From Marinomonas aquimarina (GTDB taxonomy: Bacteria; Pseudomonadota; Gammaproteobacteria; Pseudomonadales; Marinomonadaceae), in assembly GCF_900089755.1 (NCBI RefSeq), contig NZ_FLOC01000019.1, forward strand, positions 1 through 64,000: a stretch of 64,000 nucleotides of DNA. Direction: 5' to 3'. The notes under the pieces are model-generated. The model had not been told where the DNA came from and did no database searches. It worked only from the letters and a program-made list of their open reading frames with translations. The position numbers and the translations under genes were made by a program. The first letter of the stretch is position 1; every line of letters begins with the position of its first letter. Below, piece by piece: positions 24,685-33,253 of this stretch.

Positions 24685-26016
24685 ATGACCGCGCTTAACC
24701 TTGATCGTATTTTTGATCAACTCTTTCCCATTTGCCGCTCAATCACTGGCCCCGGCATTACCCAATCACTGCATATTCTAAAGGAATATATGCCTTTAGA
24801 AATTAAAGAGGTGGCAACTGGCAGCCAAGTCTTTGATTGGCAAGTACCGCAAGAGTGGGCGCTGGAACACGCTGCGTTATACGATATGAATGGCAATGCG
24901 ATCTTCTCTAGCGAAGACTCCAATCTGCATGTATTAAATTTCTCAGAGCCATTCTCCGGAGTGGTATCCCGACAAGAGCTGTTCGCTCATTTGCACTCTA
25001 TCCCAAATCTGCCCAACGCCATTCCCTATGTGACGTCTTATTACAAACCACGCTGGGGACTGTGCGTTTCTGAAGAGCTGAAGCAGACGCTGACAGATGA
25101 GTCTTATCGTGTTGAAATCAAAACGAAAAAGTACGATGGCGCACTGCGCTACGGGGAATATTTTCTGCCGGGGGAAAGCCAGAAAACAGTACTGATCAGC
25201 ACTTATTTGTGCCACCCAAGCATGGGCAACAATGAGCTATCCGGCCCGCTAGCGATGCTAGGCTTGTATGAAAAACTCGCTCAACAAACGAGCCGTCACT
25301 ACTCTTATCGTTTCGTGGTCGTGCCAGAAACCATTGGCTCGATTAGTTATCTCGCGACCACCGAGAAACAAAATCTTGAGCACATAGTGGGCGGTATCGT
25401 TTTGACTTGCTTAGGTGGCCCGCACGATAAAGTCAGTTTTAAATTAAGCCGTCGTGATTGGTTAGACGACAGCTCTAGTATCGATCAGTTGGCCCGCTTA
25501 TTTGCCAAGGCCGATGCCGAGCATTATGAAGTACGCGAGTTTACACCAACCTCCGGCTCCGATGAGCGCCAATACTGCTCACCCAGTGTGAATTTACCTG
25601 TTATCCAAGCGGCCCGTACCGCGTATGGCAAGTTCCCTGAATACCACACCAGTTTAGACAATAAAGCCTTCACCACCATTGCCGCGATTGAAGACTCGAT
25701 CGACAAATTAAGTCTGTTTATTGACTGCTTCGAGCTGAGTCACATGACTCTCCAATCGACAGTGGCGGGCGGTGAACCCATGCTGGGCAAGCACGATCTG
25801 TATCCCACCATGAACGGCCCCATGACCAATAAATTGTCCAGCGATAATGCTCTCGACTCTCGTGCTCAACTCAACCTATTACTGCAGTTGCTATCGCTTT
25901 TTGATGGCAGTCGAACGCTGGTCGAGGCCGTAGAAAAGCTTGATTGCAGCGTGATGAACGCCATGCCGATAGTCCAACAGTTACTTCTGAAAGGTATTTT
26001 GGAGAAAACATCATGA
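24685..26016 (+). CDS. DUF4910 aminopeptidase-like protein with winged-helix tail
   Basis: 443 residues. N-terminal segment FPICRSITGPGITQSL is characteristic of DUF4910/DUF2172 proteins found in polysaccharide and secondary-metabolite loci. The middle is an M28-like peptidase fold with candidate metal residues H177 and E184 (STYLCHPSMGNNELSG), E215 (VVPETIGS), and H321 (PEYHTSLDNK). The last 80 residues look like a winged helix (LLLQLLSLFDGSRTLVEAVEKL). AGGAT ribosome site. The stop overlaps the ATG of the next gene (ATGA), so the two proteins are made together. The substrate is unknown; a sugar-linked amide is one option. Confidence 0.85.
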   Translation: MTALNLDRIFDQLFPICRSITGPGITQSLHILKEYMPLEIKEVATGSQVFDWQVPQEWALEHAALYDMNGNAIFSSEDSNLHVLNFSEPFSGVVSRQELFAHLHSIPNLPNAIPYVTSYYKPRWGLCVSEELKQTLTDESYRVEIKTKKYDGALRYGEYFLPGESQKTVLISTYLCHPSMGNNELSGPLAMLGLYEKLAQQTSRHYSYRFVVVPETIGSISYLATTEKQNLEHIVGGIVLTCLGGPHDKVSFKLSRRDWLDDSSSIDQLARLFAKADAEHYEVREFTPTSGSDERQYCSPSVNLPVIQAARTAYGKFPEYHTSLDNKAFTTIAAIEDSIDKLSLFIDCFELSHMTLQSTVAGGEPMLGKHDLYPTMNGPMTNKLSSDNALDSRAQLNLLLQLLSLFDGSRTLVEAVEKLDCSVMNAMPIVQQLLLKGILEKTS

Positions 26017-26801
26017 GCTTTGTGTTTATTTCCGGTGACCACCCAAGACACCGTTTTATGGCCTATCAGCTCGCTAAGTCTGGGCACATGAAAGCCTGGG
26101 TTATAGAGCAGCGAGAAAACTTCGTACCGACGGCGCCAGCCCACTTGGCCGAAGATTTACAGGTACTGTTTAATCAACATTTTCAATTACGAGAAAGTGT
26201 TGAAAACAGCTGGTTCCAATACGAAACGTTACAGTTGCCAACACTGCACACCTCCCATGCGGATCTAAACAGTGCGGCGACGATCGACTTTATCAAGCAA
26301 TTTTCGCCGGATCTGGTGTTAAGCTATGGCTGCCATAAGTTAAGCGATGCCTTTATGAAGGCCGTCAGCAGTGCCTTCTGGAACACCCATGGCGGCTTGT
26401 CGCCGGACTATCGTGGCACCATTACTCATTTTTGGCCGAGTTACTTTTTAGAGCCGCAAATGACCGGCATGACACTACACGAAACAACGCCGGAACTGGA
26501 CGGTGGCGGTATTATTTTCCAAACCGCCGCGCCCATGGTTCGAGGCGATTCGCTGCACCAACTAGCCGCGAGAAATGTCGAGATCTACGCCACAGAGCTA
26601 GCCGAAAAACTCACCGATCTCGACTTTAGCAAGCTACCTGCGGGCATCACCCAAGCCCACTATGGCAAGGTGTTCCGCTCTTCCGATTGGCGCCCAGAAC
26701 ACCTTCGCCTGATTTATGAGGTGTACCAAGACAAGGTTGTCGACGCCGTATTGGATGGCCACATTAAGGGGCGAGAGCCCACCTTGGTCTGTGTCTTGTA
26801 G
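26013..26801 (+). CDS. Formyltransferase-fold protein (N10-formyl-THF dependent)
   Basis: A 262-residue protein of the Fmt/PurN/ArnA-type formyltransferase fold. The catalytic Asn-His-Asp set is visible: N124 and H126 in FWNTHGGLSPDYRG, and D163 in ELDGGGIIFQ. It lacks the C-terminal domain of methionyl-tRNA formyltransferase and is longer than PurN, so a small-molecule acceptor, such as an amino sugar, is more likely than tRNA. Start at 26013, translationally coupled to the DUF4910 gene, with TTGGAG upstream. Acceptor not identifiable from sequence. Confidence 0.88.
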   Translation: MSFVFISGDHPRHRFMAYQLAKSGHMKAWVIEQRENFVPTAPAHLAEDLQVLFNQHFQLRESVENSWFQYETLQLPTLHTSHADLNSAATIDFIKQFSPDLVLSYGCHKLSDAFMKAVSSAFWNTHGGLSPDYRGTITHFWPSYFLEPQMTGMTLHETTPELDGGGIIFQTAAPMVRGDSLHQLAARNVEIYATELAEKLTDLDFSKLPAGITQAHYGKVFRSSDWRPEHLRLIYEVYQDKVVDAVLDGHIKGREPTLVCVL

Positions 26802-27147
26802 AGCCCTATTCCCATAAGCCTTCAATCTCGCAAGGGTCTACTGTGTAATGTGGATCCTTGTGCCAATCACACGATCATCGCCCCACCAAAACACGCCTAT
26901 TTTCGCCATTAGTCACTCCTCCCAAGGGTTTCAATTTTCCTTTAAAAACAGCCACTTTCGGCCTTGTTACAACCCTTTTTTGGAGTAACAAATCCCCCTT
27001 TATGCTGTTCCACTGAGTGGAACACTTGGCACTTTCTCATTTACCTTTTCGGGCTTGCTGGCAATGATGAAACCATCAGTTTTAACACTGAACGGCGAAT
27101 GACCGTGCTCAGATGTCTTCCCAATAAAAATAACAGAGTGGACCCAA
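26802..27147. other. Intergenic region upstream of the MBL-fold/IclR operon
   Basis: 346 bases. Apart from the palindrome at 27007-27023, it has a perfect inverted repeat TTGTTAC (26964-26970) / GTAACAA (26985-26991). No gene is supported. Confidence 0.35.
27007..27023. promoter_or_regulatory. Candidate IclR-family operator
   Basis: GTTCCACTGAGTGGAAC is a perfect 17-base palindrome (8-base arms, one central base). The TTCCAC/GTGGAA arms resemble sites known for IclR-family regulators. It lies 125 bases upstream of an operon whose second gene encodes an IclR protein. Confidence 0.65.
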
Positions 27148-28053
27148 ATGATGATCAAACAACTCTCTCAATGCGCCCTGCTGACTCTTGCTGCGGTAGC
27201 CTTACCTGCGCTGGCGAAAACCCAAGTGGTCACCCTAGGAACCGGAACCCCAGTCACTAATCCAGAACGTGTTGGCTCAGCCACGGCAGTGGTTTACAAC
27301 GATAAAGCCTACCTGTTTGATATCGGTCCTGGTGCCGTGCACCGTACCATTCAAGCAGCGGCCAATGGCTTGCCACAATTGCACCCGACCAAGATCGAAA
27401 ACCTCTTTATCACCCATTTGCACAGCGACCATATTTTGGATTATGCCGAGCTGGCGTCCACACTTTGGTGGCGTCGTGATAACCAGATCTCAGTATTTGG
27501 ACCAAAAGGCATTCAAGCCATGACCGAAGGCTATTACGAGATGCTGCAAGTGGATTTGGATTTACGTCTGCATGGTCTACAACCGGTCAAAGATCCAGAA
27601 CTCTATAAAACCAAGGTGACCGAATACGAACACGGTGGCTGGGTATTCCAAGATGGCGATGTCACCATCGAAGCGTTTGATGTGCCCCACGGCGATATCG
27701 AGCCCGCTTTCGGTTACAAGATCACCACGCCAGATAAAACTGTCGTCATCTCTGGTGACACTGGCTACAGTGAAAAATTGATCGAGATGGCCAAAGGGGT
27801 CGACATCTTAGTCCACGAAGTGATCAATGACGAAGCCTTGAAAAAAGTCTCACCGGTTTGGCACAACTACCATTCGCAGGCCCACACCCCAGCCGCAGAA
27901 CTGGCAAAAGTGGCCAATGCCGCACAACCAGGTTTGCTGGTACTGACTCACTTACTGTTCTATGCTGAGCCAGTTGAATCCACTGCTGACCAAGTTCGTG
28001 AGCACTACGATGGTAAGGTAGTCTTGGCAAATGACTTGGATGTATTTGAATAG
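27148..28053 (+). CDS. Secreted metallo-beta-lactamase-fold hydrolase
   Basis: A 301-residue MBL-fold enzyme with a signal peptide (MMIKQLSQCALLTLAAVALPALA). The zinc motif HxHxDH is in ITHLHSDHILDYAEL. Other ligands are H in DVPHGD, D in SGDTGYSE and H in LVLTHLLFY. The arrangement and LGTGTP start resemble the RNase Z/arylsulfatase branch. A periplasmic location makes RNA processing unlikely, so hydrolysis of an ester, sulfate ester or lactone is more plausible. Co-transcribed with the IclR gene 16 bases downstream, behind a candidate IclR site. Confidence 0.88.
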   Translation: MMIKQLSQCALLTLAAVALPALAKTQVVTLGTGTPVTNPERVGSATAVVYNDKAYLFDIGPGAVHRTIQAAANGLPQLHPTKIENLFITHLHSDHILDYAELASTLWWRRDNQISVFGPKGIQAMTEGYYEMLQVDLDLRLHGLQPVKDPELYKTKVTEYEHGGWVFQDGDVTIEAFDVPHGDIEPAFGYKITTPDKTVVISGDTGYSEKLIEMAKGVDILVHEVINDEALKKVSPVWHNYHSQAHTPAAELAKVANAAQPGLLVLTHLLFYAEPVESTADQVREHYDGKVVLANDLDVFE

Positions 28054-28069
28054 TTAACGAGAGTTTTAT

Positions 28070-28849
28070 ATGACACTAGCCCTTGATCGCGGAATCCAAA
28101 TCTTAGCAGAGCTGGGTAATGCTCAAGGGCTAACGCTCTCAGAAATTTCACAACGCACAGACATTCCGAAAAGTACCACCCATCGATTATTAAAGCGCCT
28201 TTGTGAGCAAAACCTGGTACGACAAAACTTGCTCGATCAGCGCTATCGCAGCAACGTGCTATTACCACAACAATCCGAAGTGCATATTCCTCCCGCAGAA
28301 CAGCCCCTGATTGAAATCATATGCCATCACGCCGAAGCCCTTACCGACCAAGTACTTTGGCCATCGGATATTTTTATCCCAATCGGCAATCAGTTGATAT
28401 TGGTCGAAAGCACTCGCGCCCTGACCCGTTTGCATATCGCCCATTGCCGTATTCAAACCCAAGTCGATATGCTGCGTTCTGCCGCTGGCCGCGCGTTGCT
28501 AGCCTTTAGTGTACAAGAAGATAGCGAGCGGTATCTGCAGCAAGCTTGGAAAGAACCCAGCTGTCATCGAGGTGATCAACAGCTGTTTACGCAAGCCTGG
28601 CCTAGGCTATGCGAGCAAATACGCCAACAAGGCTACGCTTTTCGCGCCCCCAGCTATTTTGGTGAACGCCGCTGCGGTGATGAGTTACGCGCCATGGCCG
28701 TGCCAGTGATCACAGATGGAAGAGTCCGCGCCTGTATCAATTTGGTGTGGCCGAAACTGTTTGCCAGTGAGGAGGCCTTTGCCAAGGATTATGCTGCGCC
28801 GTTACGGCAAACTGCCACTGATATCGGTAACCAATTAAGCGCCGTATAG
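28070..28849 (+). CDS. IclR-family regulator
   Basis: 259 residues. N-terminal winged helix LDRGIQILAELGNAQGLTLSEISQRTDIPKSTTHRLLKRL, followed by an IclR effector domain ending in ELRAMAVPVI and a CINLVWP segment. It is preceded by an MBL-fold gene 16 bases upstream, probably its target as well as its operon partner. A 17-base palindrome upstream of that gene fits its binding site. The inducer is likely an aromatic or carbohydrate-derived compound, as in other IclR proteins, but this is a guess. Confidence 0.88.
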   Translation: MTLALDRGIQILAELGNAQGLTLSEISQRTDIPKSTTHRLLKRLCEQNLVRQNLLDQRYRSNVLLPQQSEVHIPPAEQPLIEIICHHAEALTDQVLWPSDIFIPIGNQLILVESTRALTRLHIAHCRIQTQVDMLRSAAGRALLAFSVQEDSERYLQQAWKEPSCHRGDQQLFTQAWPRLCEQIRQQGYAFRAPSYFGERRCGDELRAMAVPVITDGRVRACINLVWPKLFASEEAFAKDYAAPLRQTATDIGNQLSAV

Positions 28850-28943
28850 CTGATCAAACCCTGCTCCATTTTTGAAGGTCTGTGTTACGCTTCAACAAAG
28901 GGAAAAAGTTCTTGAGCGGATAACAAGACAATAGGATGGTGCT

Positions 28944-30197
28944 ATGCAGTTTGGTGATTCTTCTATTATGTTGCTAGGAATTGCGCTGTCGTTAGGGCTA
29001 CTGATTGGCGTTGAGCGCGGCTTTAAATATCGTGACCAAAAAGATGGCGCACGGGTCTCGGGCCTACGCACCTATGGGCTTACGTCATTACTTGGCGCGG
29101 TCTCAGCCATGCTGGCTGAGCAATTGGGCAGCTTCCTGCTGGGCGTTTTTTTTATTGGTTTAGCGATCGCCTTAACCGCCTCTTATGTGGTTAACAGCAC
29201 TCGAGAACACTCCTCCCTGACCTCGTTGATTGCTTCACTGCTGGCCTTTTGCTTCGGTGCTATGGTGATGGTGGGCTATGTGGTCGAAGCGGCCTCATTG
29301 TCGGTCATCACCACCCTATTACTCAGTTTAAAAGGCGAACTACACCGCTGGCTGTGGCTGATTGAAAAGAAAGAGCTGTGGGCGGCTTTAGAGTTGCTGA
29401 TTATGTCCGTGGTGATTTTATCCGTCATCCCAGATGAAGACATGGGGCCTTGGAACGCACTGAACCCTTATGAGATCTGGTGGATGGTGGTACTGATTTC
29501 CAGTATTTCCTTTGTCAGCTATTTCGCCATGAAATTCGCTGGCGCGCGCAAGGGCATCATGGGCACTGCATTGTTTGCCGGTTTGGCGTCCTCTACGGCA
29601 CTGACACTACAATTCTCGAAAATGGCGAAACAAGTGCCCGCGGCCGCACCGTTGTTAGCAGCAGGCGTCCTGTTTGCCTGTGGCACCATGTATCCACGTG
29701 TGCTTTTGGTGGCCAGTGTGATCAACCCCGAAATTTTATCACTGCTCGCCATCCCCACACTCACCATGGCTGTGGTGACTTATATCCCAGCGCTTTGGCT
29801 CTGGTATCGCGGCACACGAATGGTGCCGGAAAACGTGCCGCCACCGGCATCGCCTTTATCGCTTTGGTCGGCATTAGGTTTCGGCGCCTTGTTAACGGGT
29901 ATTTTATTACTTAGCAGCGGTCTACAAGCCACTTTAGGGGATGCGGGGGTATTGATCTTGGCAGCGGCCTCCGGTGTTGCCGATGTGGACCCGATCAACC
30001 TGTCACTTTCCGGCATGAGTCGCGAAGGCTTGGCACTGGAAACCGCGGTATTGGGCATCGTCATCGCTGCGGCAGTGAACGGCCTTCTCAAAGCCGGTAT
30101 GACCGGGGCTATTGGCGGACAAGAAATGTTTAAACGCGCCACTCTACCGCTTGTGATCTCCAGCACCGTAGGGCTAGCTTTAGCCATCGCCGTGTAA
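28944..30197 (+). CDS. MgtC/SapB-DUF4010 membrane protein
   Basis: A 417-residue protein with an MgtC/SapB-type N-terminal region (LGIALSLGLLIGVERGFKYR, RVSGLRTYGLTSLLGAVSAML) and a DUF4010 C-terminal region (SFVSYFAMKFAGARKGI, ASSTALTLQFSKMAK, ASGVADVDPINLSLS). About 11-12 hydrophobic segments. Proteins of this architecture are widespread and unstudied; a role in ion homeostasis is proposed only by likeness to MgtC. AGGAT ribosome site; single gene. Confidence 0.88.
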   Translation: MQFGDSSIMLLGIALSLGLLIGVERGFKYRDQKDGARVSGLRTYGLTSLLGAVSAMLAEQLGSFLLGVFFIGLAIALTASYVVNSTREHSSLTSLIASLLAFCFGAMVMVGYVVEAASLSVITTLLLSLKGELHRWLWLIEKKELWAALELLIMSVVILSVIPDEDMGPWNALNPYEIWWMVVLISSISFVSYFAMKFAGARKGIMGTALFAGLASSTALTLQFSKMAKQVPAAAPLLAAGVLFACGTMYPRVLLVASVINPEILSLLAIPTLTMAVVTYIPALWLWYRGTRMVPENVPPPASPLSLWSALGFGALLTGILLLSSGLQATLGDAGVLILAAASGVADVDPINLSLSGMSREGLALETAVLGIVIAAAVNGLLKAGMTGAIGGQEMFKRATLPLVISSTVGLALAIAV

Positions 30198-30255
30198 ATT
30201 ACGCAACCCCAAACAAGCGTGCTGCGTTACGCCAGAAATACTTTAAGTTAAGGCT

Positions 30256-30669
30256 ATGATCATGTCCTCTATTTACCGCAAATGGCTGTGTATTTCATTT
30301 CTGCTAAGCGTTGTCTTTAGTGGTTTCACCCTAATCGCCGCCATTTGGCTTAATCGCCAGTTTGCCCTCTTCACGGAGCTGGAGCCTATCTCGCTTTGGC
30401 TGCTGAGCATCTTCTTGGTCAGCCAAAACCTGATCGTCTTACCTTGGCTGTACTGGCTCGACAAGCGTAAAGCCATTAAGCGCAATAAAGAGCGCATCCC
30501 TGAACGGATTTTGCATTTAGGCGCTCTGCTTGGCGGAGGCCTAGGGGCTTTGTATGGTCAACGCCGTTATCGCCACAAAACGCAAAAGCCACTGTTTCAA
30601 TTGAGCGCATGGGTGGGGATTATCTTGATCGCAGGCATGCTCTATCAAAGTTGGGCAAACCCCTTCTAG
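30256..30669 (+). CDS. DUF1294 membrane protein
   Basis: A 137-residue protein with three hydrophobic segments (about residues 12-30, 43-63, 115-130). The DUF1294 signature is clear: LYWLDKRKAIKRNKERIPERIL, then GALLGGGLGALYGQRRYRHKTQKPLF. In other bacteria this domain is sometimes fused to a cold-shock domain; here it is alone. Function unknown. The ATG at 30262 is an alternative start. The gene follows the DUF4010 gene by 58 bases and may be independent. Confidence 0.85.
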   Translation: MIMSSIYRKWLCISFLLSVVFSGFTLIAAIWLNRQFALFTELEPISLWLLSIFLVSQNLIVLPWLYWLDKRKAIKRNKERIPERILHLGALLGGGLGALYGQRRYRHKTQKPLFQLSAWVGIILIAGMLYQSWANPF

Positions 30670-30709
30670 CTGAGTTACAGTTTATAGCGGTTGTCGACTG
30701 AGAATTAAG

Positions 30710-31663
30710 ATGGGCCAACATGAGTTTGAGCGCTTGCAGCAACGTTTAGCGCAAGCAGAACAAGACGTTTCGCAGCTGCAGTATTTATCCATGAGCAGTG
30801 TATTTTACACCCACGCCGAACTAAACGAGCCGTGGGGCGTGAGCCTGCCTTCGATACCCGACAGCACCATGTTCCATTTATTGCTAGCAGGACAAGCCAT
30901 CGTCGAAGTCGGTGATCAGAGGGTAGCCCTAGAGGGTGGAGATTTCATCCTGTTACCGAAGGGGAAAGGTCATGCATTACTGGACTCGCAGCGCTCACCG
31001 GCACAAGACCTACTCAGCCTCCCCTTAGAACCAGTTTCCGATCATTATGAACGTTTAAAGCTTAGCGGAGATGGCGCTTATTCTGCCGCCTTGTGCGGTA
31101 CCGTGATCTTTCGCAGCCGCATCAGTCAGGCCATGCTAGAGTCCATGCCCGACCTTGTACTACTGTCGACGCAGTCCCCTTATTACAACACCGTCCGTCA
31201 AGCAATAGAGCTGATTCGAGCGGAATTATTGCAAGAGCAATACGCCACCAGTGCCGTCGTTGCAAGACTGGCTGACATTGTCATTTTGCAAAGCATTCGC
31301 GCCTGGGTCGAGCAAGCGGTTACTGAGCCTCAGCGTTTTTTTGACGCCCATGCCGACCCTCGTTTGGCCCAGGTCATGAATCTCATCCATCAACACCCTG
31401 AGCACAGTTTAAGCATCGAATGTCTGGCAAACTCAGCGGCGATGTCACGCACAGCCTTTATTAATCACTTTAAAAAAGTCGTCGGCATGCCGCCCAGGCA
31501 ATATGTCTCTGAATGGCGCTTGAACCTTGCCAGAAACCTGCTGCAGAGTCGTACCGATACGATTGCACAAGTGGCAGAGTCGGTCGGCTACCAATCCGAG
31601 GCAGCCTTCAGCCGCGCCTTCAAAGACAAGTTTGGCTACCCGCCTTCGCAAAATCGACGCTAA
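30710..31663 (+). CDS. AraC-family regulator with cupin sensor
   Basis: 317 residues. Residues 1-28 form a short helical extension, and residues 30-200 form a Cupin_6/AraC-binding domain (WGVSLPSIPDSTMFHLLLAG, LEGGDFILLPKGKGH). The C-terminal pair of HTH motifs is LANSAAMSRTAFINHFKKVVGMPP and IAQVAESVGYQSEAAFSRAFKDKFGYPP. The convergent NmrA-like gene lies 3 bases beyond its stop. This AraC/NmrA pairing is common in proteobacteria, and the oxidoreductase is the likely target. Confidence 0.9.
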   Translation: MGQHEFERLQQRLAQAEQDVSQLQYLSMSSVFYTHAELNEPWGVSLPSIPDSTMFHLLLAGQAIVEVGDQRVALEGGDFILLPKGKGHALLDSQRSPAQDLLSLPLEPVSDHYERLKLSGDGAYSAALCGTVIFRSRISQAMLESMPDLVLLSTQSPYYNTVRQAIELIRAELLQEQYATSAVVARLADIVILQSIRAWVEQAVTEPQRFFDAHADPRLAQVMNLIHQHPEHSLSIECLANSAAMSRTAFINHFKKVVGMPPRQYVSEWRLNLARNLLQSRTDTIAQVAESVGYQSEAAFSRAFKDKFGYPPSQNRR

Positions 31664-31666
31664 GGG

Positions 31667-32488
31667 TTAACGCCATACCCCGGTATAGGCCGTTTTTTTA
31701 ACGTACTCATTGAATGTCAGCGCGGGGCGTCCGAGCAGCTGTTCCACCGTATGGGTGGTGCTGGCATTGCGACCATCGAGCACTTCCGTAAACAGATGCT
31801 GGAGTAAGGTGATCAAGTCATCCGGCACTCCCTGTTGCGCAGCGGCCGCTAGGTAATCTGCCACCGAGACAGGTGCATAAGTCACCGGTGCGTCGATCGC
31901 ATCACTGATGTGTTCGACACATTGCTGGAAGGACAACAGCTCAGGCCCAGTGACCTCAAACAATTGATTGTTCAAGCTGGCCGTAGTCATCACTTTCGCA
32001 ACCACCTCCGCGATATCATCGGCGTCAATGAACGGCTCAAGGGCTTGCGCCTGAGGCAACAGCAGTGTTCGCGAAACGATGCCATCGACCATAAAACTTT
32101 CGCTAAAGTTCTGCATAAACCAACTGGCTCGCACAATATTCCAAGTCAGTCCGCTATTCATGACTAACTGTTCGGCTTGCTGAGCACCAGGCTCACCGCG
32201 TCCGGACAAGAGTACTAGATGCTGCACACCTGCTCGTTTGGCAACCTTAAGCAGCTGCGCCACATCCGAGGCCGCCTTGGCCAAGGCAAGGTCTGGGTAA
32301 TAGGTAATGTATAACACGTCGATTTCAGACAGCGCATCAGCCCAAGTACTGGGTGCATGCCAATCAAAATTTGGCATACTCGCCCGAGTAAGTGCACGCA
32401 CGGATTTGCCTTGTTCAGTCAGCAACTCACAGACACGTCTACCTGTTTTACCGTTTGCACCAATTACACCGTAATGAGTAAATGTCAT
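31667..32488 (-). CDS. NmrA-family NAD(P)-binding protein
   Basis: A 273-residue atypical short-chain dehydrogenase. The dinucleotide motif YGVIGANGKTGRRVCELL is at the N-terminus, and HLVLLSGRGEPGAQQAEQLV (with SGLTWNIVRASWFMQNFSES) is typical of the NmrA/QOR2-like group. It may be a redox sensor or a quinone reductase-type enzyme. Convergent with the AraC gene. AAGGAGC ribosome site. Single gene. Confidence 0.87.
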   Translation of the reverse strand: MTFTHYGVIGANGKTGRRVCELLTEQGKSVRALTRASMPNFDWHAPSTWADALSEIDVLYITYYPDLALAKAASDVAQLLKVAKRAGVQHLVLLSGRGEPGAQQAEQLVMNSGLTWNIVRASWFMQNFSESFMVDGIVSRTLLLPQAQALEPFIDADDIAEVVAKVMTTASLNNQLFEVTGPELLSFQQCVEHISDAIDAPVTYAPVSVADYLAAAAQQGVPDDLITLLQHLFTEVLDGRNASTTHTVEQLLGRPALTFNEYVKKTAYTGVWR

Positions 32489-32828
32489 ATCAAGCTCCTT
32501 TAATCACAATTGATTTAACCGTTATCAGTGTGGTCAAAGCTGCTCGAAAGCAGAATGATGCAATGTCTTGAAAACTTTGCAGATCGTACAGAAAGCCTTT
32601 TTCTTAAGCGCAGTGAAATTATTTTCGTCTTTCTTCAAATAAACGTTGACTCGGTAAACTGCTGTCTATATATTAAACACCAGCTAGAAAGTTTGCGTGT
32701 TTAAGTCCTCGTTACGTAGTGTTATATAAAGTAGTCCTTCGTCTTGTAAGATCTAAAATATTGTCTTTTTCTCCGCTACATCCGCCTAATTACAGGCACT
32801 TTTATTTTTTATCTACAGGATATCGATT
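32489..32828. other. Upstream region of the cold-shock gene
   Basis: 340 bases between the NmrA-like start and the csp start. The part from about 32690 is AT-rich with several short T-runs, and probably includes a long untranslated leader, as known for cspA-type genes. No specific cold-box could be identified by eye. Confidence 0.4.
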
Positions 32829-33038
32829 ATGTCTAACAAAACGACTGGTACAGTAAAATGGTTCAACGAAACTAAAGGTTTCGGTTTCATCCAACAAGAA
32901 AACGGCCCTGACGTATTCGCACACTTCCGTGCAATCGAAGGTAACGGTTTCAAAACGTTGACTGAAGGCCAAAAAGTTGAGTTCGTTGTAACTCAAGGCC
33001 AAAAAGGCCCACAAGCTGAGAACATCGTTGCTCTTTAA
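32829..33038 (+). CDS. Cold-shock domain RNA chaperone (CspA family)
   Basis: A 69-residue single-CSD protein that binds single-stranded nucleic acid. RNP1 is KGFGFI (in [10 protein letters not shown]) and RNP2 is VFAHF. The sequence begins [13 protein letters not shown], as in CspA proteins. Codons are strongly biased to those of highly expressed genes. A strong terminator follows at once, so the transcript carries only this gene. AGGAT precedes the ATG. Confidence 0.96.
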   Translation: MSNKTTGTVKWFNETKGFGFIQQENGPDVFAHFRAIEGNGFKTLTEGQKVEFVVTQGQKGPQAENIVAL

Positions 33039-33060
33039 TTCTTAATTAAAGCAGCACATT

Positions 33061-33096
33061 AAAAAGGGGCGATACCGCAAGGTATCGCCCCTTTTT
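33061..33096 (+). terminator. Strong Rho-independent terminator of csp
   Basis: 16-base perfect stem (AAAAAGGGGCGATACC pairs with its complement at 33081-33096) with a GCAA tetraloop, ending in a T-run. It also reads as a terminator on the minus strand. Confidence 0.95.
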
Positions 33097-33253
33097 ATTT
33101 GCGAGTGCCCCGTCCTACATAAGGTGCTCACCTTTCACTTCGAGACTACCACTGACTGTGCCAAATAGGGGGCCGTGTAAATCAGCTGGCATACTGCACT
33201 ATCGTCATGCAGACTTAGAGCCTCTGTTTTTTTAAAGTATCTTAGGGCTTTAT

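Noticed and set aside
25944-26012. Upstream start for the formyltransferase
   Set aside because: It would overlap the DUF4910 gene by 73 bases; the ATGA start at 26013 has a ribosome site and a normal N-terminus.
20829-26801. Single biosynthetic gene cluster from mtgA to the formyltransferase
   Set aside because: Only the DUF4910-formyltransferase pair is clearly coupled. mtgA and the acyltransferase are ordinary envelope genes, and no transporter, glycosyltransferase or regulator completes a pathway.
27824-28030. Minus-strand open frame inside the MBL-fold gene
   Set aside because: A shadow of a well-supported gene; no ribosome site or family features.
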